A stretch of DNA of 64,000 nt, from NCBI GenBank assembly GCA_963920575.1, contig OY986965.1, positions 6,341,134-6,405,133 of the forward strand. Reading direction: 5' to 3'. Within the stretch, counting starts at the first letter, position 1. Each line of letters opens with the position of its first letter. Positions 12,301 through 22,995 of the stretch are shown here, one piece after another. The translations under genes were made by a program, and so were the position numbers. This DNA comes from Narthecium ossifragum. Its lineage: Eukaryota > Streptophyta > Magnoliopsida > Dioscoreales > Nartheciaceae. The notes below the pieces were generated by a model. The model ran no database searches, had not been told where the DNA came from, and saw only the letters and a program-made list of their open reading frames with translations.

Positions 12301-14154
12301 CTATCTTTGAAAGTCTGAATCGATCAAGTTTGGAAATGATGCCCAAAATCTGTTGTCTTAGGTACTTATTTAAGCATTTAATCTTTGTTTATCATTGTAA
12401 ACAAAATTTCCTGAAAGTATTATCTATCTATGCAAGAGGATAACGGTCATTATCTTTGGTTTAAAATCTTTAGAAGTGCAAATATTACCTGAATTAAATG
12501 TCTAGAATCTGTGAATTGAATCTTTTCATTTAACTCAATCTGTGAATTGAATCTTTTCACTTAACTCAATATGTGAATTGAATCTTTTCATTAAATGTCT
12601 AAAAAAACTTGTTGCAATTTTTTTTTTAGAAGACAAGATGCAGCTCTTATTTATTGTTGTTAGGTCTGTGAGAGAAATTTGCAACATTGAGCAGGTGGTG
12701 AAGTTAATGAATTTTGTGTCATGATAACACTCATCGATTTCCACATCTTTTCTCATATATATCTTGTAACCATATCTCAAGGCAAGATTCATCATGTAAA
12801 AGTATTAAACCTTAACCAAAGATTCAGCATAACTTGTGTAATCTCTCTATTTGTATTTGTACATTTGTATGCACATGTAGAGGGTCATCCAATGTGATGC
12901 CAGGCAGTTTCATCCAAAACATCAAACTTTAGTTTAATCTGTGTCATGTTTCCATTCATTTGATGTTTACTGTGACCACCTTTTGTGCATAGTGCTTAAT
13001 ATATAGATCCATGGATCAATGATGAATCTCGTTACAAATTTCAGGAATTTGACTACTAGGATACTTGTGAGGTTAGTGTAGCAAAAGTAATTAGTGCCTG
13101 CTAGAATATGTATGTTGATGGTCAAGTTTGCTCAATCTAGATTATCGAATGGAGACCTGAATGTTTATGAGATGCCAAAGGACAGTAATTTTTTGGTCAA
13201 GTTATATACAAATTAGAATCAACATCAAAGATGATATGTTGTATAAAATTAAAAAGCAAAGAAGAGCTATAGCTTCACAGAAGTACTTGGAATGTAAATT
13301 AGAATGTCAGGTTTCTTGCTTGAAATGAGTTGAGGCTTTCTGAAAAACTAAGAGGGGCCTGCTTTTTTTATTTTGGCACTTTGACGTTTCTACCAGATCA
13401 TTTGGTCGAATTTACTTTGCATCTACATACTTGAATACATACTCTAATCTCTTCAGAAATTTGGCTTCCAAAAATATATGAATTTGCCAAGTTCTTTGCA
13501 CATGATTCCACTATCACTTTGTATTCTTGCCTTAATATTACTGCTTATTTGCAACCATTTCTAACCACAGATGCAGAAGCAGCTTTTGAAGAACTAAAGC
13601 GTCAGGGTATGACACCGACCATGAAATCACACATGCTCCTCTTATCGGCTTATTCAAGAGCAAGCAACATTCCAAAATGCAAAGAGATCATCAACCAGAT
13701 GCACAAATCTGGTCTCCAACCTGATACTTTTGCTCTGAACTCAATGCTTAATGCCTATGGAAGGATGGGCCAATTCGAAAAGATGGAGGAGGTTTTGAAT
13801 ACAATGGAGAATGGCCCATATGAAGCAGATATCAGTACTTACAACATCTTGATCAACATATACGGCCGAGCTGGCTTCTTCAGTAGGATGGAAGAGCTGT
13901 TTCAGTCCCTTCCAAATAGAAAGCTGAAAGCTGATGTGGTTACTTGGACTTCTAGGATTAGTGCTTACTCTAGAAAGAAGCAGTACATGAAGTGCTTGGA
14001 GATCTTTGAAGAAATGGTTGACGCTGGTTGTTATCCGGATGGAGGAACTGCTAAAGTGCTGCTTTCAGCATGTTCCAATGAGGAAGAGGTTGAGCAGGTG
14101 ACTACTATAATCAGAACAATGCACAAGGAACTTAAGAGTTCATTTGTTATTTGA
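9366..14154 (+). CDS. P-class pentatricopeptide repeat protein, At2g35130-like (7 coding exons)
   Basis: Coding exons read in one phase: 9366-9591, 10506-10738, 11230-11479, 11604-11749, 11836-12041, 12129-12253 and 13571-14154, all with GT-AG borders, giving about 589 residues. After a basic N-terminal part (RGKWRTFERKKLSRKK), 35-residue PPR motifs run to the end, e.g. CYNLLIDAFG, TYAILLRAYC, VYNAYIDGLL, TYTALINAFAR and TYNILINIYGRAG. There is no E or DYW domain, so it is a P-class protein. These bind RNA, usually in organelles. Length and exon layout match the At2g35130 family. The ATG lies 5 bp after the splice acceptor of exon 2, so exon 1 seems non-coding. The last intron (12254-13570) is long and holds a small tandem repeat. 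Confidence 0.88.
12509..12597 (+). repeat. Three-copy minisatellite in a PPR-gene intron, period about 31 bp
   Basis: The unit TGTGAATTGAATCTTTTCA plus T(T/C)(T/A)AACTCAAT occurs three times in tandem, the last one truncated. It lies wholly within the final intron. Confidence 0.8.
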
Positions 14155-15336
14155 ACTGTACATCATTCTTCCCATTAGAATATTGTGTTTCAACTATTTG
14201 TTGTTGGTTAAATGTGGAGAAATGAAGATTACTTGCATGATTTGTGTTTGTTAAATTAGGTTTTGTTATTAAGACTTGGTATGGAAGCTTATCTTTTCTT
14301 GGTTCTAATTTCTTGAGATCAAGTTGCATCGAGCCTTAGATCTTAATGAGCATTAAAACTATCTGATGTGATAATCTTCGGCACTGCTACACTAGACGGT
14401 ATGAAGCATTTGACACACAAAAATAAAACCTAAGAACTTCACAAGTAACTAAGCTGATACATCTAAAACAAAACAACTTTACAAGCTCTTGAAGTTTCAG
14501 TTCGCCGTAAAAATTTATAAAAAAAAACTTACAAGGATGTTTACATCTGCTGTCATTGATTACTAATAGAAATAGTTTACAAAAATTAAGCTGCTACAAG
14601 CCTACAACCATTAAAGACAAATCAAAACTCATTTGTTCTGCCAAAATATTACAAAATCCCATGGCTACAAGTGCGGCCATCAACATCAGCAAGAGAATCC
14701 TGGGACAATATCATTGCACAAACACTAATATAATTGCCAATCTGCATGTATGAAGATAAAATTAACAAAATATCAACACATGGTAAGAAAACATAGTGTA
14801 ACTTTATGCTTCAAGAATGATGTTGTGTACTGACTCAAACAAAGCAACCTAAGCACCCCACCTCGATTGAATCATATTAGTGAAGAGGTCTCAGTTAAAG
14901 ATGTCATCTACTGACATCAGTGTAGAAGTGAACGATAACCCAGGCTACTTGGCAGTTAGCACTTAACAAGCAAAGGAAAATTCAATAGCACTTCAGTCTT
15001 GAAAGTACAATATGCAGCAAAATAAGTTGAATACCAATCACAGAGCATTAACAAATGCTGCACTTGGTAGATATCCCAAATTCAAATGTAAAAAGTCCAT
15101 GCAAGATACATATGTTTAGATAGATGTTTTAAATGAGAACCAAGAGAGATGAATGAAAACAAGACATCCAAAACAAAAGCTATTTGAAGTTCTTTCCCTG
15201 TCCACAAGGTACTCATCAGCATTTACTTGATGTTCTTCCACGTAGCAACCGACAAAGAAAGTTAATAGCAACTGACAAAGAACATTAAGCTAGTAGTTTA
15301 AATTTCAGCAAAATCTGTAATATTTCAGACAAAGAC
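14155..15336. other. 3' flank of the PPR gene, no gene seen
   Basis: AT-rich sequence with only short open frames. It lies between the PPR stop codon and the SINE and hAT relics. Confidence 0.5.
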
Positions 15337-15354
15337 ACATTAATGCTAAGACTT

Positions 15355-15488
15355 TTTTTTTTAATAGTTAAGCACGGCTAGGGGGAGAGAGAGCACCGGC
15401 TGGGGGTGAGAGAGGGTACCAACCATCGAACCCGGGTCCTTTACAGGACACCCAAGCTGTCATATCAGACAAGCTAAGGGAGGTTGGT
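15355..15488 (-). mobile_element. tRNA-derived SINE, 134 bp, with 18-bp target duplication
   Basis: On the minus strand the element starts TACCAACCTCCCTTAGCTTG, has a B-box-like GGGTTCGATGG about 60 bp in, and ends in an A-run, seen as poly-T at 15353-15362 on the plus strand. It is flanked by the perfect 18-bp repeat ACATTAATGCTAAGACTT at 15337-15354 and 15489-15506. Poly-A tail, long perfect target duplication and Pol III-like boxes together identify a SINE moved by LINE machinery. Confidence 0.82.
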
Positions 15489-15569
15489 ACATTAATGCTA
15501 AGACTTTGCTAATCAATTGGATGGGAGGTTGGTACATTAATGCTAAGACTTTCCTAATCAATTGGATGG
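15479..15569. repeat. 45-bp tandem duplication that includes the SINE head
   Basis: A unit beginning GGGAGGTTGGTACATTAATG and ending AATCAATTGGAT occurs twice in a row with one mismatch. It contains the last bases of the SINE and its target duplication, so it arose after the SINE landed. Confidence 0.8.
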
Positions 15570-15949
15570 TTAAAATCACCAAGTAGTGAGTTAACAGCGA
15601 CATGAGACCTCATTGGATCAGTGGTCTTATACTGGAAAAGATATTATGTCTAATCATCACTGAACCAAAAAGGTATATATGTACCAGAGATATAAAGGAA
15701 AATAGCAATGCCATGCGATATAACATGCATTTAGAAACCATAATTTCGACATAAAATAGAAAAAAAATGTCCAATATTGCATAAAAAGTCTAAATATGTA
15801 GGCTACTAGTACCCAAGATAAGTCAGTCATGATGATGTGCCTGGAGATTGTTCTGGAATCTTCACGTTTAGGGCTTCTTTATGATCATACTCATGCTAAT
15901 ACCAGAAGGGAAAAAAAAGGATCAATAATAGAGATATACAACTAGTTAC

Positions 15950-17225
15950 TTAAGGCGTTAATAAAACTAGTAAGAGGCTTACAAATGCAGTTGCAGAAGT
16001 CTTCATAGGACCTTGAATCCAAGACCTAGCACAAACAAGAGCATCAATCATCTTAGGATTCAAAGAGCTTCTGTAATCCGATAGGACTTGCTCCCCAGTG
16101 CTAAATGCTGATTCGGAAGCCACAATAGTTATTGGGATGGTCAGAATATCATGTGTAATTATGGAGAGAACTGGATATTTGAGATTGTTCATTCTCCACC
16201 AGTCCAAGCTGTCAAAATTTTCATCTTCTTCAGTTAAGATGCCCTCCTCCAAGTATACTTCAAGATCACGTTCTTTCGGCTGTTCAGATTCACTATTAAG
16301 CACAAAAGCAAGAAACCCTGGTGGTCTTGCCAAAAAATTTGGCCCTTTTTGAGTTTCACTAATGGTAGACAAATTTGGAGCACCACGAACAATTGCTGCA
16401 GTAGATGAACATGAAGGCCTAGAGACATAAGTTTCATACAACTCAAGTAAAAGATCCCGCACAAGTTCAATCGGACCTGGAGCCTCAATACTCGAATAAA
16501 TTTGTTGGAAAATATACTGAATCATCAACATCTTGTTCCGGGGATATGATCGAGAATGCATGCAATTGCCATAAGCAAACTACAGTCATCCCAATATTTG
16601 CCAAACTTTACTTTCATTTCTAAGAGCCACACTTGTTAGTAAGGGATCAGCTGACGCAGATTCTCGATCTAAAAGCAATCTGATATTATAGATAACTGAT
16701 GTAAACAGATTCTCTAGCATAAATGATGACATTATCAATTTCCCTGAGTCCATCTTCAACCATCAAATTCAAGGTATCTGCACACCATCTAACATGAAAT
16801 AACTTAACCCCCCCCCCCAAAAAAAAAAAAAACAATTTGTCCTTGATTCACAATTTGCCATTAACTGCTTTACAAGGACATCGTTACTAGATGCACTATC
16901 AAGCGTATAATTGAGGATATCTTATTTTGAATCCCCCAATCTAATAGACATTCAGAAATTGCATCTGCGATGACAATACCTGCAGTGTGTGGTGGTTCAA
17001 GATCAACAAAATTGATGATCCTTTGCTGCAACTTCCAACTAGAATCAATGAAATGTATCTTCATACACATGTCACCAACTGTCTGATTTGATGTCCAACA
17101 GTCACTAGTCAAACTAATCATCTCGATGTTCTTAAGTAGCTTCTTTAGTTTTTCCTTCTCTATCTCATAAACCTTCACGCGATCAGACTTGACAGTATTG
17201 TTGATAACTTGAACATGTCGGTGTT
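15950..17225 (-). pseudogene. hAT-family transposase relic
   Basis: Two minus-strand pieces are readable. The upstream piece (16870-17200) includes VKVYEIEKEKLKKLLKNI followed by SLTSDCWTS, typical of the plant ricesleeper-like hAT core. The downstream piece (15950-16561) carries the C-terminal dimerisation domain, with LKYPVLSIITHDILTIP, VASESAFSTG and LNPKMIDALVCARSWIQG. The sequence between has stop codons and a C/A homopolymer, and no BED zinc finger is left. It cannot encode a working transposase, and terminal repeats were not found. Confidence 0.85.
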
Positions 17226-17640
17226 TGGGGATAGAAATAGGGATGGGGGGGGCAAAGGGGGTTATCCCTCCCTTAACCCCATACCAAACAGTGTGTCAGC
17301 GTCGTCAAGGCTAGCATAAAACCGTCTAAAATATACTATATAGAGGGGATACGAGTACGTCGTAACCAAGGATTGTGGTTATCATCATTATATAAGGTTA
17401 TGGTTATAAGCGAAACTTTTAATGTCCTACGTGGCGGGAGAATGTTCTAGGTGGAGCCTATGTGACACTTATGTGGTATGATAATCCTATGTTGATGGGG
17501 GTTAGTGGGAGGGAGTTATTACGTGGCTATTAAGGTTGGGTTGGTACTTACCCTACAAGGTGTAGGGGACACCACTAGTACATATATATAATAAGTGAGT
17601 CCCCACATCATCTGACATGGATAACCACCCATCCTCTATT

Positions 17641-17675
<35 letters not shown>

Positions 17676-18110
17676 TTACTTGGTTACTCTTATTTACATG
17701 GATCTATTTACGCTATGTATGTGATCGATATCTGACTCAGATGATGGCTGAGAGAGAGAGATAGAGAGAGTGAGGATAGTGGGTGGTGGGTGGTTACCTG
17801 TGTTAGCTAGCATGGGAGCTCATCTGAGCTATTATATAATATCGGGAGTATTCTATCGATACATGATCCAAGTTATGTTATGATATATCTGACGATCAAG
17901 ATGTTGACACGTGATGGGAGGTTTTTTTTTATTTATAAAACCTCTTATTTACTCCTTATTTAATTAGTTATCATGTAGTTAGGAGAGAGAGAGCGGAGTA
18001 GTGGAGGTGGTGGTTACCCATGCTAGATGACAGGAGGCCCCACCTAGTCTACTATATAAAGTAAGGCACTTTATGAGGCATATGATATACGTACATGTGA
18101 TAGATGGTTA
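17222..18110. mobile_element. Nested Helitron-like repeat region
   Basis: At 17551-17567 a perfect 7-bp stem (CCCTACA-AGG-TGTAGGG) is followed 7 bases later by CTAG and then T (17575-17579), the arrangement of a plant Helitron 3' end. A decayed version (TGCTAGATGACA, then CTAG at 18044-18047) is followed at once by TCTACTATATAAAG, which resembles a Helitron 5' start. Two CT/GA microsatellites (about 17643-17674 and 17749-17775) lie between. No helicase gene is present, so these would be non-autonomous. Confidence 0.5.
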
Positions 18111-18374
18111 CTCGCTCCCAAACTTAAAGACATAGACTCCGTTCACAAGATTCGTCACAAGGAACATCTCCTTAGTGCGCCACATACCAGCCAGACGCAG
18201 GTGAAGGAAGTCGAGACCAACTCGACCGCCAAAAAACCTCCCAAAGAGCGTGTGCTCACGACCACAAGTAACCACCTCCAGCAGAACAACCACCTTATCA
18301 TAGTAGTTCTCCCTTATCTTCCTATAGACGGACTCTGGGATCACCTCAGAGGCCTGCTCCTTAGCGCTAGCCAC
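18108..18374 (-). pseudogene. DUF4283-like retroelement fragment
   Basis: An 88-codon minus-strand frame ends with LAGMWRTKEMFLVTNLVNGVYVFKFGSE in two adjoining parts. It resembles the W-x-x-x-G/E-x-F-x-V-x-x-L-x-N-G-x-(F/Y)-x-F-x-F pattern of the DUF4283 domain found at the N-terminus of plant LINE-type and gag-like ORFs. Only this domain remains and no zinc knuckle or reverse transcriptase follows, so it is a fragment. The domain call is by eye. Confidence 0.45.
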
Positions 18375-18831
18375 TTGCGCCCAAGAAGCCCCCTAGAACC
18401 GGCGATGGAAACCCTCCTGGCACGATCGCACGTCGGCGACCGAAAAAAAATGCTCATCACTCGCTCTTGCCTAGGCCTCCTGGTTGATTCCATCGTTCAT
18501 ATGACATTACTTAATGCCAAAGTGCCTTCATCATCACTAGCAAGCCAAAGATGAAACCCTTTATACGTGATGAGCTTAAACCAATGAACTTCTCCATACT
18601 TTTGGAAAACAAAAACCAACCTTCGTGATCTTGTTCAAATTCAAACAAACTCAATAAAAGCATGGCAAGAGTTTAGACTGATGCCATTATTTTATTTCCA
18701 TTTATTTTCCCAAAGAAACAAAAGCTACAAGACAATTATTACAAGTCCATTTCCTGGGATTCAAAGTTCGATAGATATAACAAATACTACTACTCATTAA
18801 TGTAACTTTTCCATACATGAATGATTCACCA

Positions 18832-20199
18832 TCAGCTATGCCCGTCACGCGAGCAATCTTCTGGTGCAAACGAGAGCACATTATTCAGTATATCATATGT
18901 AAACCTTGTGTCATATTGCTGAACTGTCCCAAGAATTGTCATGCTATCGTGTGGCTCAATCATCCAACAGAAGACGTGTTTCTCATCGTCAGTCATGACT
19001 AAATGTTCGGCATTGATTTTGTGCCTTGCTCCTCCGGCGAAGTGAAGGGTCATGCTGGGGAAATTCTTGCTGAAGCCGCTCGGCATGTTGAAGCAGAGAT
19101 CAAATTCCAGACCATAGTCGGCTCCCTGAATCGGATGCACACCGGATGGTTTGAAGTAATTCACTAGTGCAAACCTTAAAATTTTATAGACTGGCCGGAT
19201 CAAGCTCGTAAAGGCGAACGCCGAGTGGATGATGGCGCCGCCGCTCCCATCATGTTTCCTGGTAAACAGATCTCTTGGAATGCTCATGATTTGGTCATTG
19301 AGGGAGATCATGCCTAAGTTGAGGTAGTAGTAGCCACGGTCTGGAGACATTTGGGTGTTCTGGGTTGACGCCGGCATCCTAATATCATTGCCAAAACGCA
19401 AAAAACCAGGATTCGTAGCACTTGGCGGGAACATGCAGTAGGAAAATTTACCATTAATTCGATTCGACAGCTGCCGCATGAATGATATTCCGTCTCCAGA
19501 CATGCCAAATATCCCTGCTGACACTGGGTTGAATATTTTCAAAGTGTTCCAATGTGCGCAGCCAAAGATGAGCCCTTCAATAGCTTCTGTCTCGCGACCG
19601 CTGGATAGGAAGGTAAAAGTCTCATACTTCAACACACCACTGGCATGGCCTCCACCTCCGTCCGGCATCTTGAATCTGCATTCGTGTGATTGACGTATTA
19701 AAGGTGGCCCGCATCGAACATCATTGGATGGGAAGTCGTGACATGTGCTGGAGAGCCTCGGCTGGAACATGGGATCATTCTGCTGATGGCATTTCATGCA
19801 AGGTTTACATTGGATCCAGGTGAGGCCGGTGGAGGTGTCCATCTGAAGTAAATAATTTTGCTCACCACGACTACCGGTGCCAACAGTAAGGGAGACGTAA
19901 TATAGCAAACCATGAGGTTTTGAGGGGGCACGTATGGTCGTGATGTTGGCGCCAGCAGAGATGCGCCAATCCAGCCACCGCGAATTGGACCTATCGGATT
20001 CGAGCAGGCTCTGTAGACGTTCATGGTTGCTGAGGTTTGCACGATACATTGGCGAGAGAGGGGAGTCCCTGTGAATCATCTCAAGTCTAAATCCGCTTGT
20101 GGTGGTTGAGGCAGTCGTTATGGGCTTTAAGAGGAGCACAATGAGGTGGAGGAAGAAGGTGAAAACAAGTTGAGGTTGGTAATACCTAGTTTGTGCCAT
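18832..20199 (-). CDS. Nepenthesin-like (A1B) aspartyl protease homologue, copy A, probably inactive
   Basis: An intact 455-codon frame. Residues 1-30 form a signal peptide (LVFTFFLHLIVLLLKP), and a Cys-rich nepenthesin insert follows the first active-site loop (WIQCKPCMKCHQQNDPMF). The first motif reads MDTSTG where the family has DTGS, so the Asp is kept. The second reads AIIHSAFAF where the family has IIDSGT, so the catalytic Asp is His. Without the second Asp, classic aspartyl proteolysis is not expected; a binding or inhibitory role is possible. Family members are secreted or vacuolar and act in defence and development. The start is supported by the paralogue, which shares MAQTRYYQPQLVF. 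Length is normal for the family. Confidence 0.88.
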   Translation of the reverse strand: MAQTRYYQPQLVFTFFLHLIVLLLKPITTASTTTSGFRLEMIHRDSPLSPMYRANLSNHERLQSLLESDRSNSRWLDWRISAGANITTIRAPSKPHGLLYYVSLTVGTGSRGEQNYLLQMDTSTGLTWIQCKPCMKCHQQNDPMFQPRLSSTCHDFPSNDVRCGPPLIRQSHECRFKMPDGGGGHASGVLKYETFTFLSSGRETEAIEGLIFGCAHWNTLKIFNPVSAGIFGMSGDGISFMRQLSNRINGKFSYCMFPPSATNPGFLRFGNDIRMPASTQNTQMSPDRGYYYLNLGMISLNDQIMSIPRDLFTRKHDGSGGAIIHSAFAFTSLIRPVYKILRFALVNYFKPSGVHPIQGADYGLEFDLCFNMPSGFSKNFPSMTLHFAGGARHKINAEHLVMTDDEKHVFCWMIEPHDSMTILGTVQQYDTRFTYDILNNVLSFAPEDCSRDGHS

Positions 20200-20386
20200 G
20201 AGGACAAGTAGAAGGAATTCATGAGGGACGGGGTTGGGTTGAGGGAAGTCTTATAGGTGGGAGATGCATGCATGCTCAGTGGTCTATCAGGATAAGTAGT
20301 AGCCCATGCAATAGATATGATGGAAATTAAGATGCATATCTTTTGCTATCTTGTACATGATTTTCGAATACATGCTGGCTAGGGTG

Positions 20387-20946
20387 TGGCGCAGAGTAAA
20401 CGTAAACCTCTCTATGGGAGAAACAATCATATTTCTCAAGAGGGGAAAACAAACCCTAATTCCCATTCATCAAAAAACTGTTTGTTACAAACCCTAAAAC
20501 CTCCTTTTATATGTTTAAGGAGAGACCAGATCAACTCATACATGGACTCAAACATGAATTAACCAAATCCAAGTAACTAAACTCGGAATTCAAAGAGGAG
20601 AAAACCGACCAAAAATATGAAACTTGCTAAAAATAGAAAGACCGATAAAGTGCCTAAAAAGGAAAGTTTTTCACAAAAACGAAATTTTAAACCAAAGGAA
20701 AAGGAATCTAGAGATTTGGAGGTCAAGGTCATGAAGAGATCTTTGATCTCTGATGAATCTCGTCGGGCTCGTCGACTGGTCGCACGCCATGATCGGACAT
20801 CGTGGTCGAAAGTTATGCCCATCCGACGATCGCGGTCGTACGGATATATGAGTCAGACGGATGGAGTTCAAACGCGACCGGATCACCTAAGGAGCTGCTC
20901 CAGATCGGACTCGATCAGGTCTGGATTTGGATCTGGTCCGGCATCA
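20387..20946. mobile_element. Solo LTR, 560 bp, absent from duplication copy C
   Basis: It starts TGGCGCAGAG and ends TCCGGCATCA, flanked by GGGTG at 20382-20386 and 20947-20951. In copy C the flanks are joined directly (GCTAGGGGTGTACAAACGG near 43635), giving the empty site. TG...CA ends plus a 5-bp target duplication fit a solo LTR left by recombination. The 120-codon frame inside is not a gene. Confidence 0.75.
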
Positions 20947-21686
20947 GGGTGTGCAAATGGTTCGGACTTAGCCTCGTAAGTTTCAGATTGGATTTGGGTC
21001 AAGCCAATCCTAGTCCAACTAATTCAATCCTAACCAAACCATGCTCGCGATTTATAATCCTATTTTTCAAATTATATTCGAAAAAGAAATCAAATGTAAT
21101 GACGATGGATAAATAATTTGCATGAAGGGACCCACTGTTGGACCTCGAAATGTGACCATAAAAGTAGACTAGAATCTGCAAAGATTCCATGCTCCACCTG
21201 GTCCCGTCTTACATTGTGGATCCGCTGCACAGCATCTCGCAGGAAAGCCATCAGGTGTGCTCGTTCAGCAATGCCACGTGGCGAATCACCACCTTAGGAG
21301 CTACATGACACCAGATCTAACGTGATCAGACGGTTGAGGTTATATTGTGCATGATAAGACTAGATCCTAGAGTGGAGGACCCCACACTGTATTGGCCCCC
21401 ACGTACCAAAGCAACGCACCCACTCTCCACCAACTCCCCCTCCCGGTTCGCAGATGACGACAAAACTCCACCGGTAAACCCACGATCCCCGGTGCCGTCA
21501 CCTCGGTGACGGCAAGCTAACTGTGACCACCAAAATGGGTTTAGCCAGGTAAGACACTGAGACCACAATTGGCTGGACCCAATTTAAAATGCCAGCAAAC
21601 ACATGAAAACTTCCTTTTATTGAGGCTTGCAATGAATTTATTCCCTGATTTAATTATCGAAATTGAAGTAAACACAAATAATAAAA

Positions 21687-22283
21687 GGGATAATTACATA
21701 TATCCCTTTAAAAACCTTCGAATTTACACAATTACCCATAAATTCCCAAATTTACAATGTTACCCCGGAAAACATGAGCAAATAATATATTTATCCTTAT
21801 GTTAGCTTTCGTTAGTAAAACTAATTCGACAATGGTTAAACCCCAACCTAGACATGTAAAATGTCTTAATAATCCTTACTTTTATTAAAGGTCCCATATC
21901 TATGTCTATACACATAAGTTATTCTTGCATCATCACGTTGGTGAAAGCTCGGCCATGCTCTCTCTCCCACCAGAGAAGATGAGATCGATCTCTACATTCC
22001 GTGCTCTCCCCCACCGGGGTTCTCTCTCTCTCCTATCCAACCCAAGAGGTTATTTATTCAAGTTTAAAACCAATCATAGCTGTGAGGGCATAAAAGTCAT
22101 TCCACCTACCACCGTTAGACCAATACGACGTTAAGGGGAATATTCTCGGATATTCGATTGAAAAATAACTCCAGAGATAACCATGTAAAAATTATATGTT
22201 TTCTGAAGTAACCTTCTAAATTATGGGAATTTAGGGATAATTGTGTGAATTTGAAAGTTTTCAGAAACATATGTAACTAACCC
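21687..22283. mobile_element. Non-autonomous Mutator-like element with 9-bp target duplication
   Basis: The ends read GGGATAATTACATAT and, on the complement, GGGTTAGTTACATAT. The inverted repeats stay alignable for about 80 bp (both contain CACAATTA.CC.TAAATTCCC). The perfect 9-bp repeat ATAATAAAA flanks it at 21678-21686 and 22284-22292. Copy C has the uninterrupted AATAATAAAATC near 46261. A 9-bp duplication and long inverted repeats are the mark of MULEs. The interior holds only short frames. Confidence 0.85.
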
Positions 22284-22297
22284 ATAATAAAAAATAT

Positions 22298-22722
22298 GGA
22301 TTATTTACTTTTGAGGCCTTGAAAACTTCTTAAATTACAAATGTACCCCTACAATCTTTGCCTTTACACATGTACTCCTGAAAACATTGTGATAATGTAA
22401 ACCATGCCCCTTCGTCCAAGTTCGTACATATATCTAACTTAACCAGAATAGAAACATAACCAGGCTAGGCAAAATTACTTAATTGTCCATCCCCATTAAC
22501 ATGTAACTTAACCAGAGTAGAAACATAACCAGGGGTATAATTGTCTTTTCAAAATGATTATTTAACGACGCTAGGCATATTCCGTGAATATTAACCGGCT
22601 AGTAACCAGAGTGTATGGTTAACATTATCACAATATTTTCAAGGGTACATATGTGAAGACAAAGATTGTAATGGTACATTTGTAATTTAAGAAGTTTTCA
22701 AGGTATCAAAAGTAAATAATCC
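22298..22722. mobile_element. Second terminal-inverted-repeat element, 425 bp, next to the first
   Basis: The left end GGATTATTTACTTTTGAGG and the complement of the right end GGATTATTTACTTTTGATA are near-identical. Pairing continues through CTTGAAAACTTCTTAAATTA and beyond, so the element is close to one large hairpin. The flanks are A-rich and the target duplication cannot be read. It lies 14 bp from the neighbouring MULE. Confidence 0.8.
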
Positions 22723-22899
22723 TAAAAATAAAAAGGTTTGGTCACCCTTTGGTTGGTAAATTACTAAAATTAGATAGGTGGTGTTTAATGAGGAGCTCTG
22801 GACACCACGATCGCTATATAAAAAGTCCTAAAGTTTTATAGTCACCGTATATGTCAATCAAGCCACACCAGTGCTTGCCTATTGGATAATAAGCCTTTG

Positions 22900-22995
22900 G
22901 TCATTGCTTCATTAACGTTGTGGGTTTCTAGAGCCGCCTCCTGCCTCTGGGTCTCCGTTCTCACGTACATGGGCTTCTCCTCTGGTATATCTTTC
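22900..22995 (+). pseudogene. H-protein exon 1 duplicate with lost start codon (copy A)
   Basis: The sequence GTTTCTAGAGCCGCCTCCTG and its surroundings match exon 1 of the H-protein gene at 48158-48236, and homology continues about 100 bp into intron 1. The start ATG has become ATT, and several substitutions change the transit peptide. No lipoyl-domain exon follows. A 67-codon frame exists only by using TTG as a start. It is a 5' gene fragment within copy A. Confidence 0.8.
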
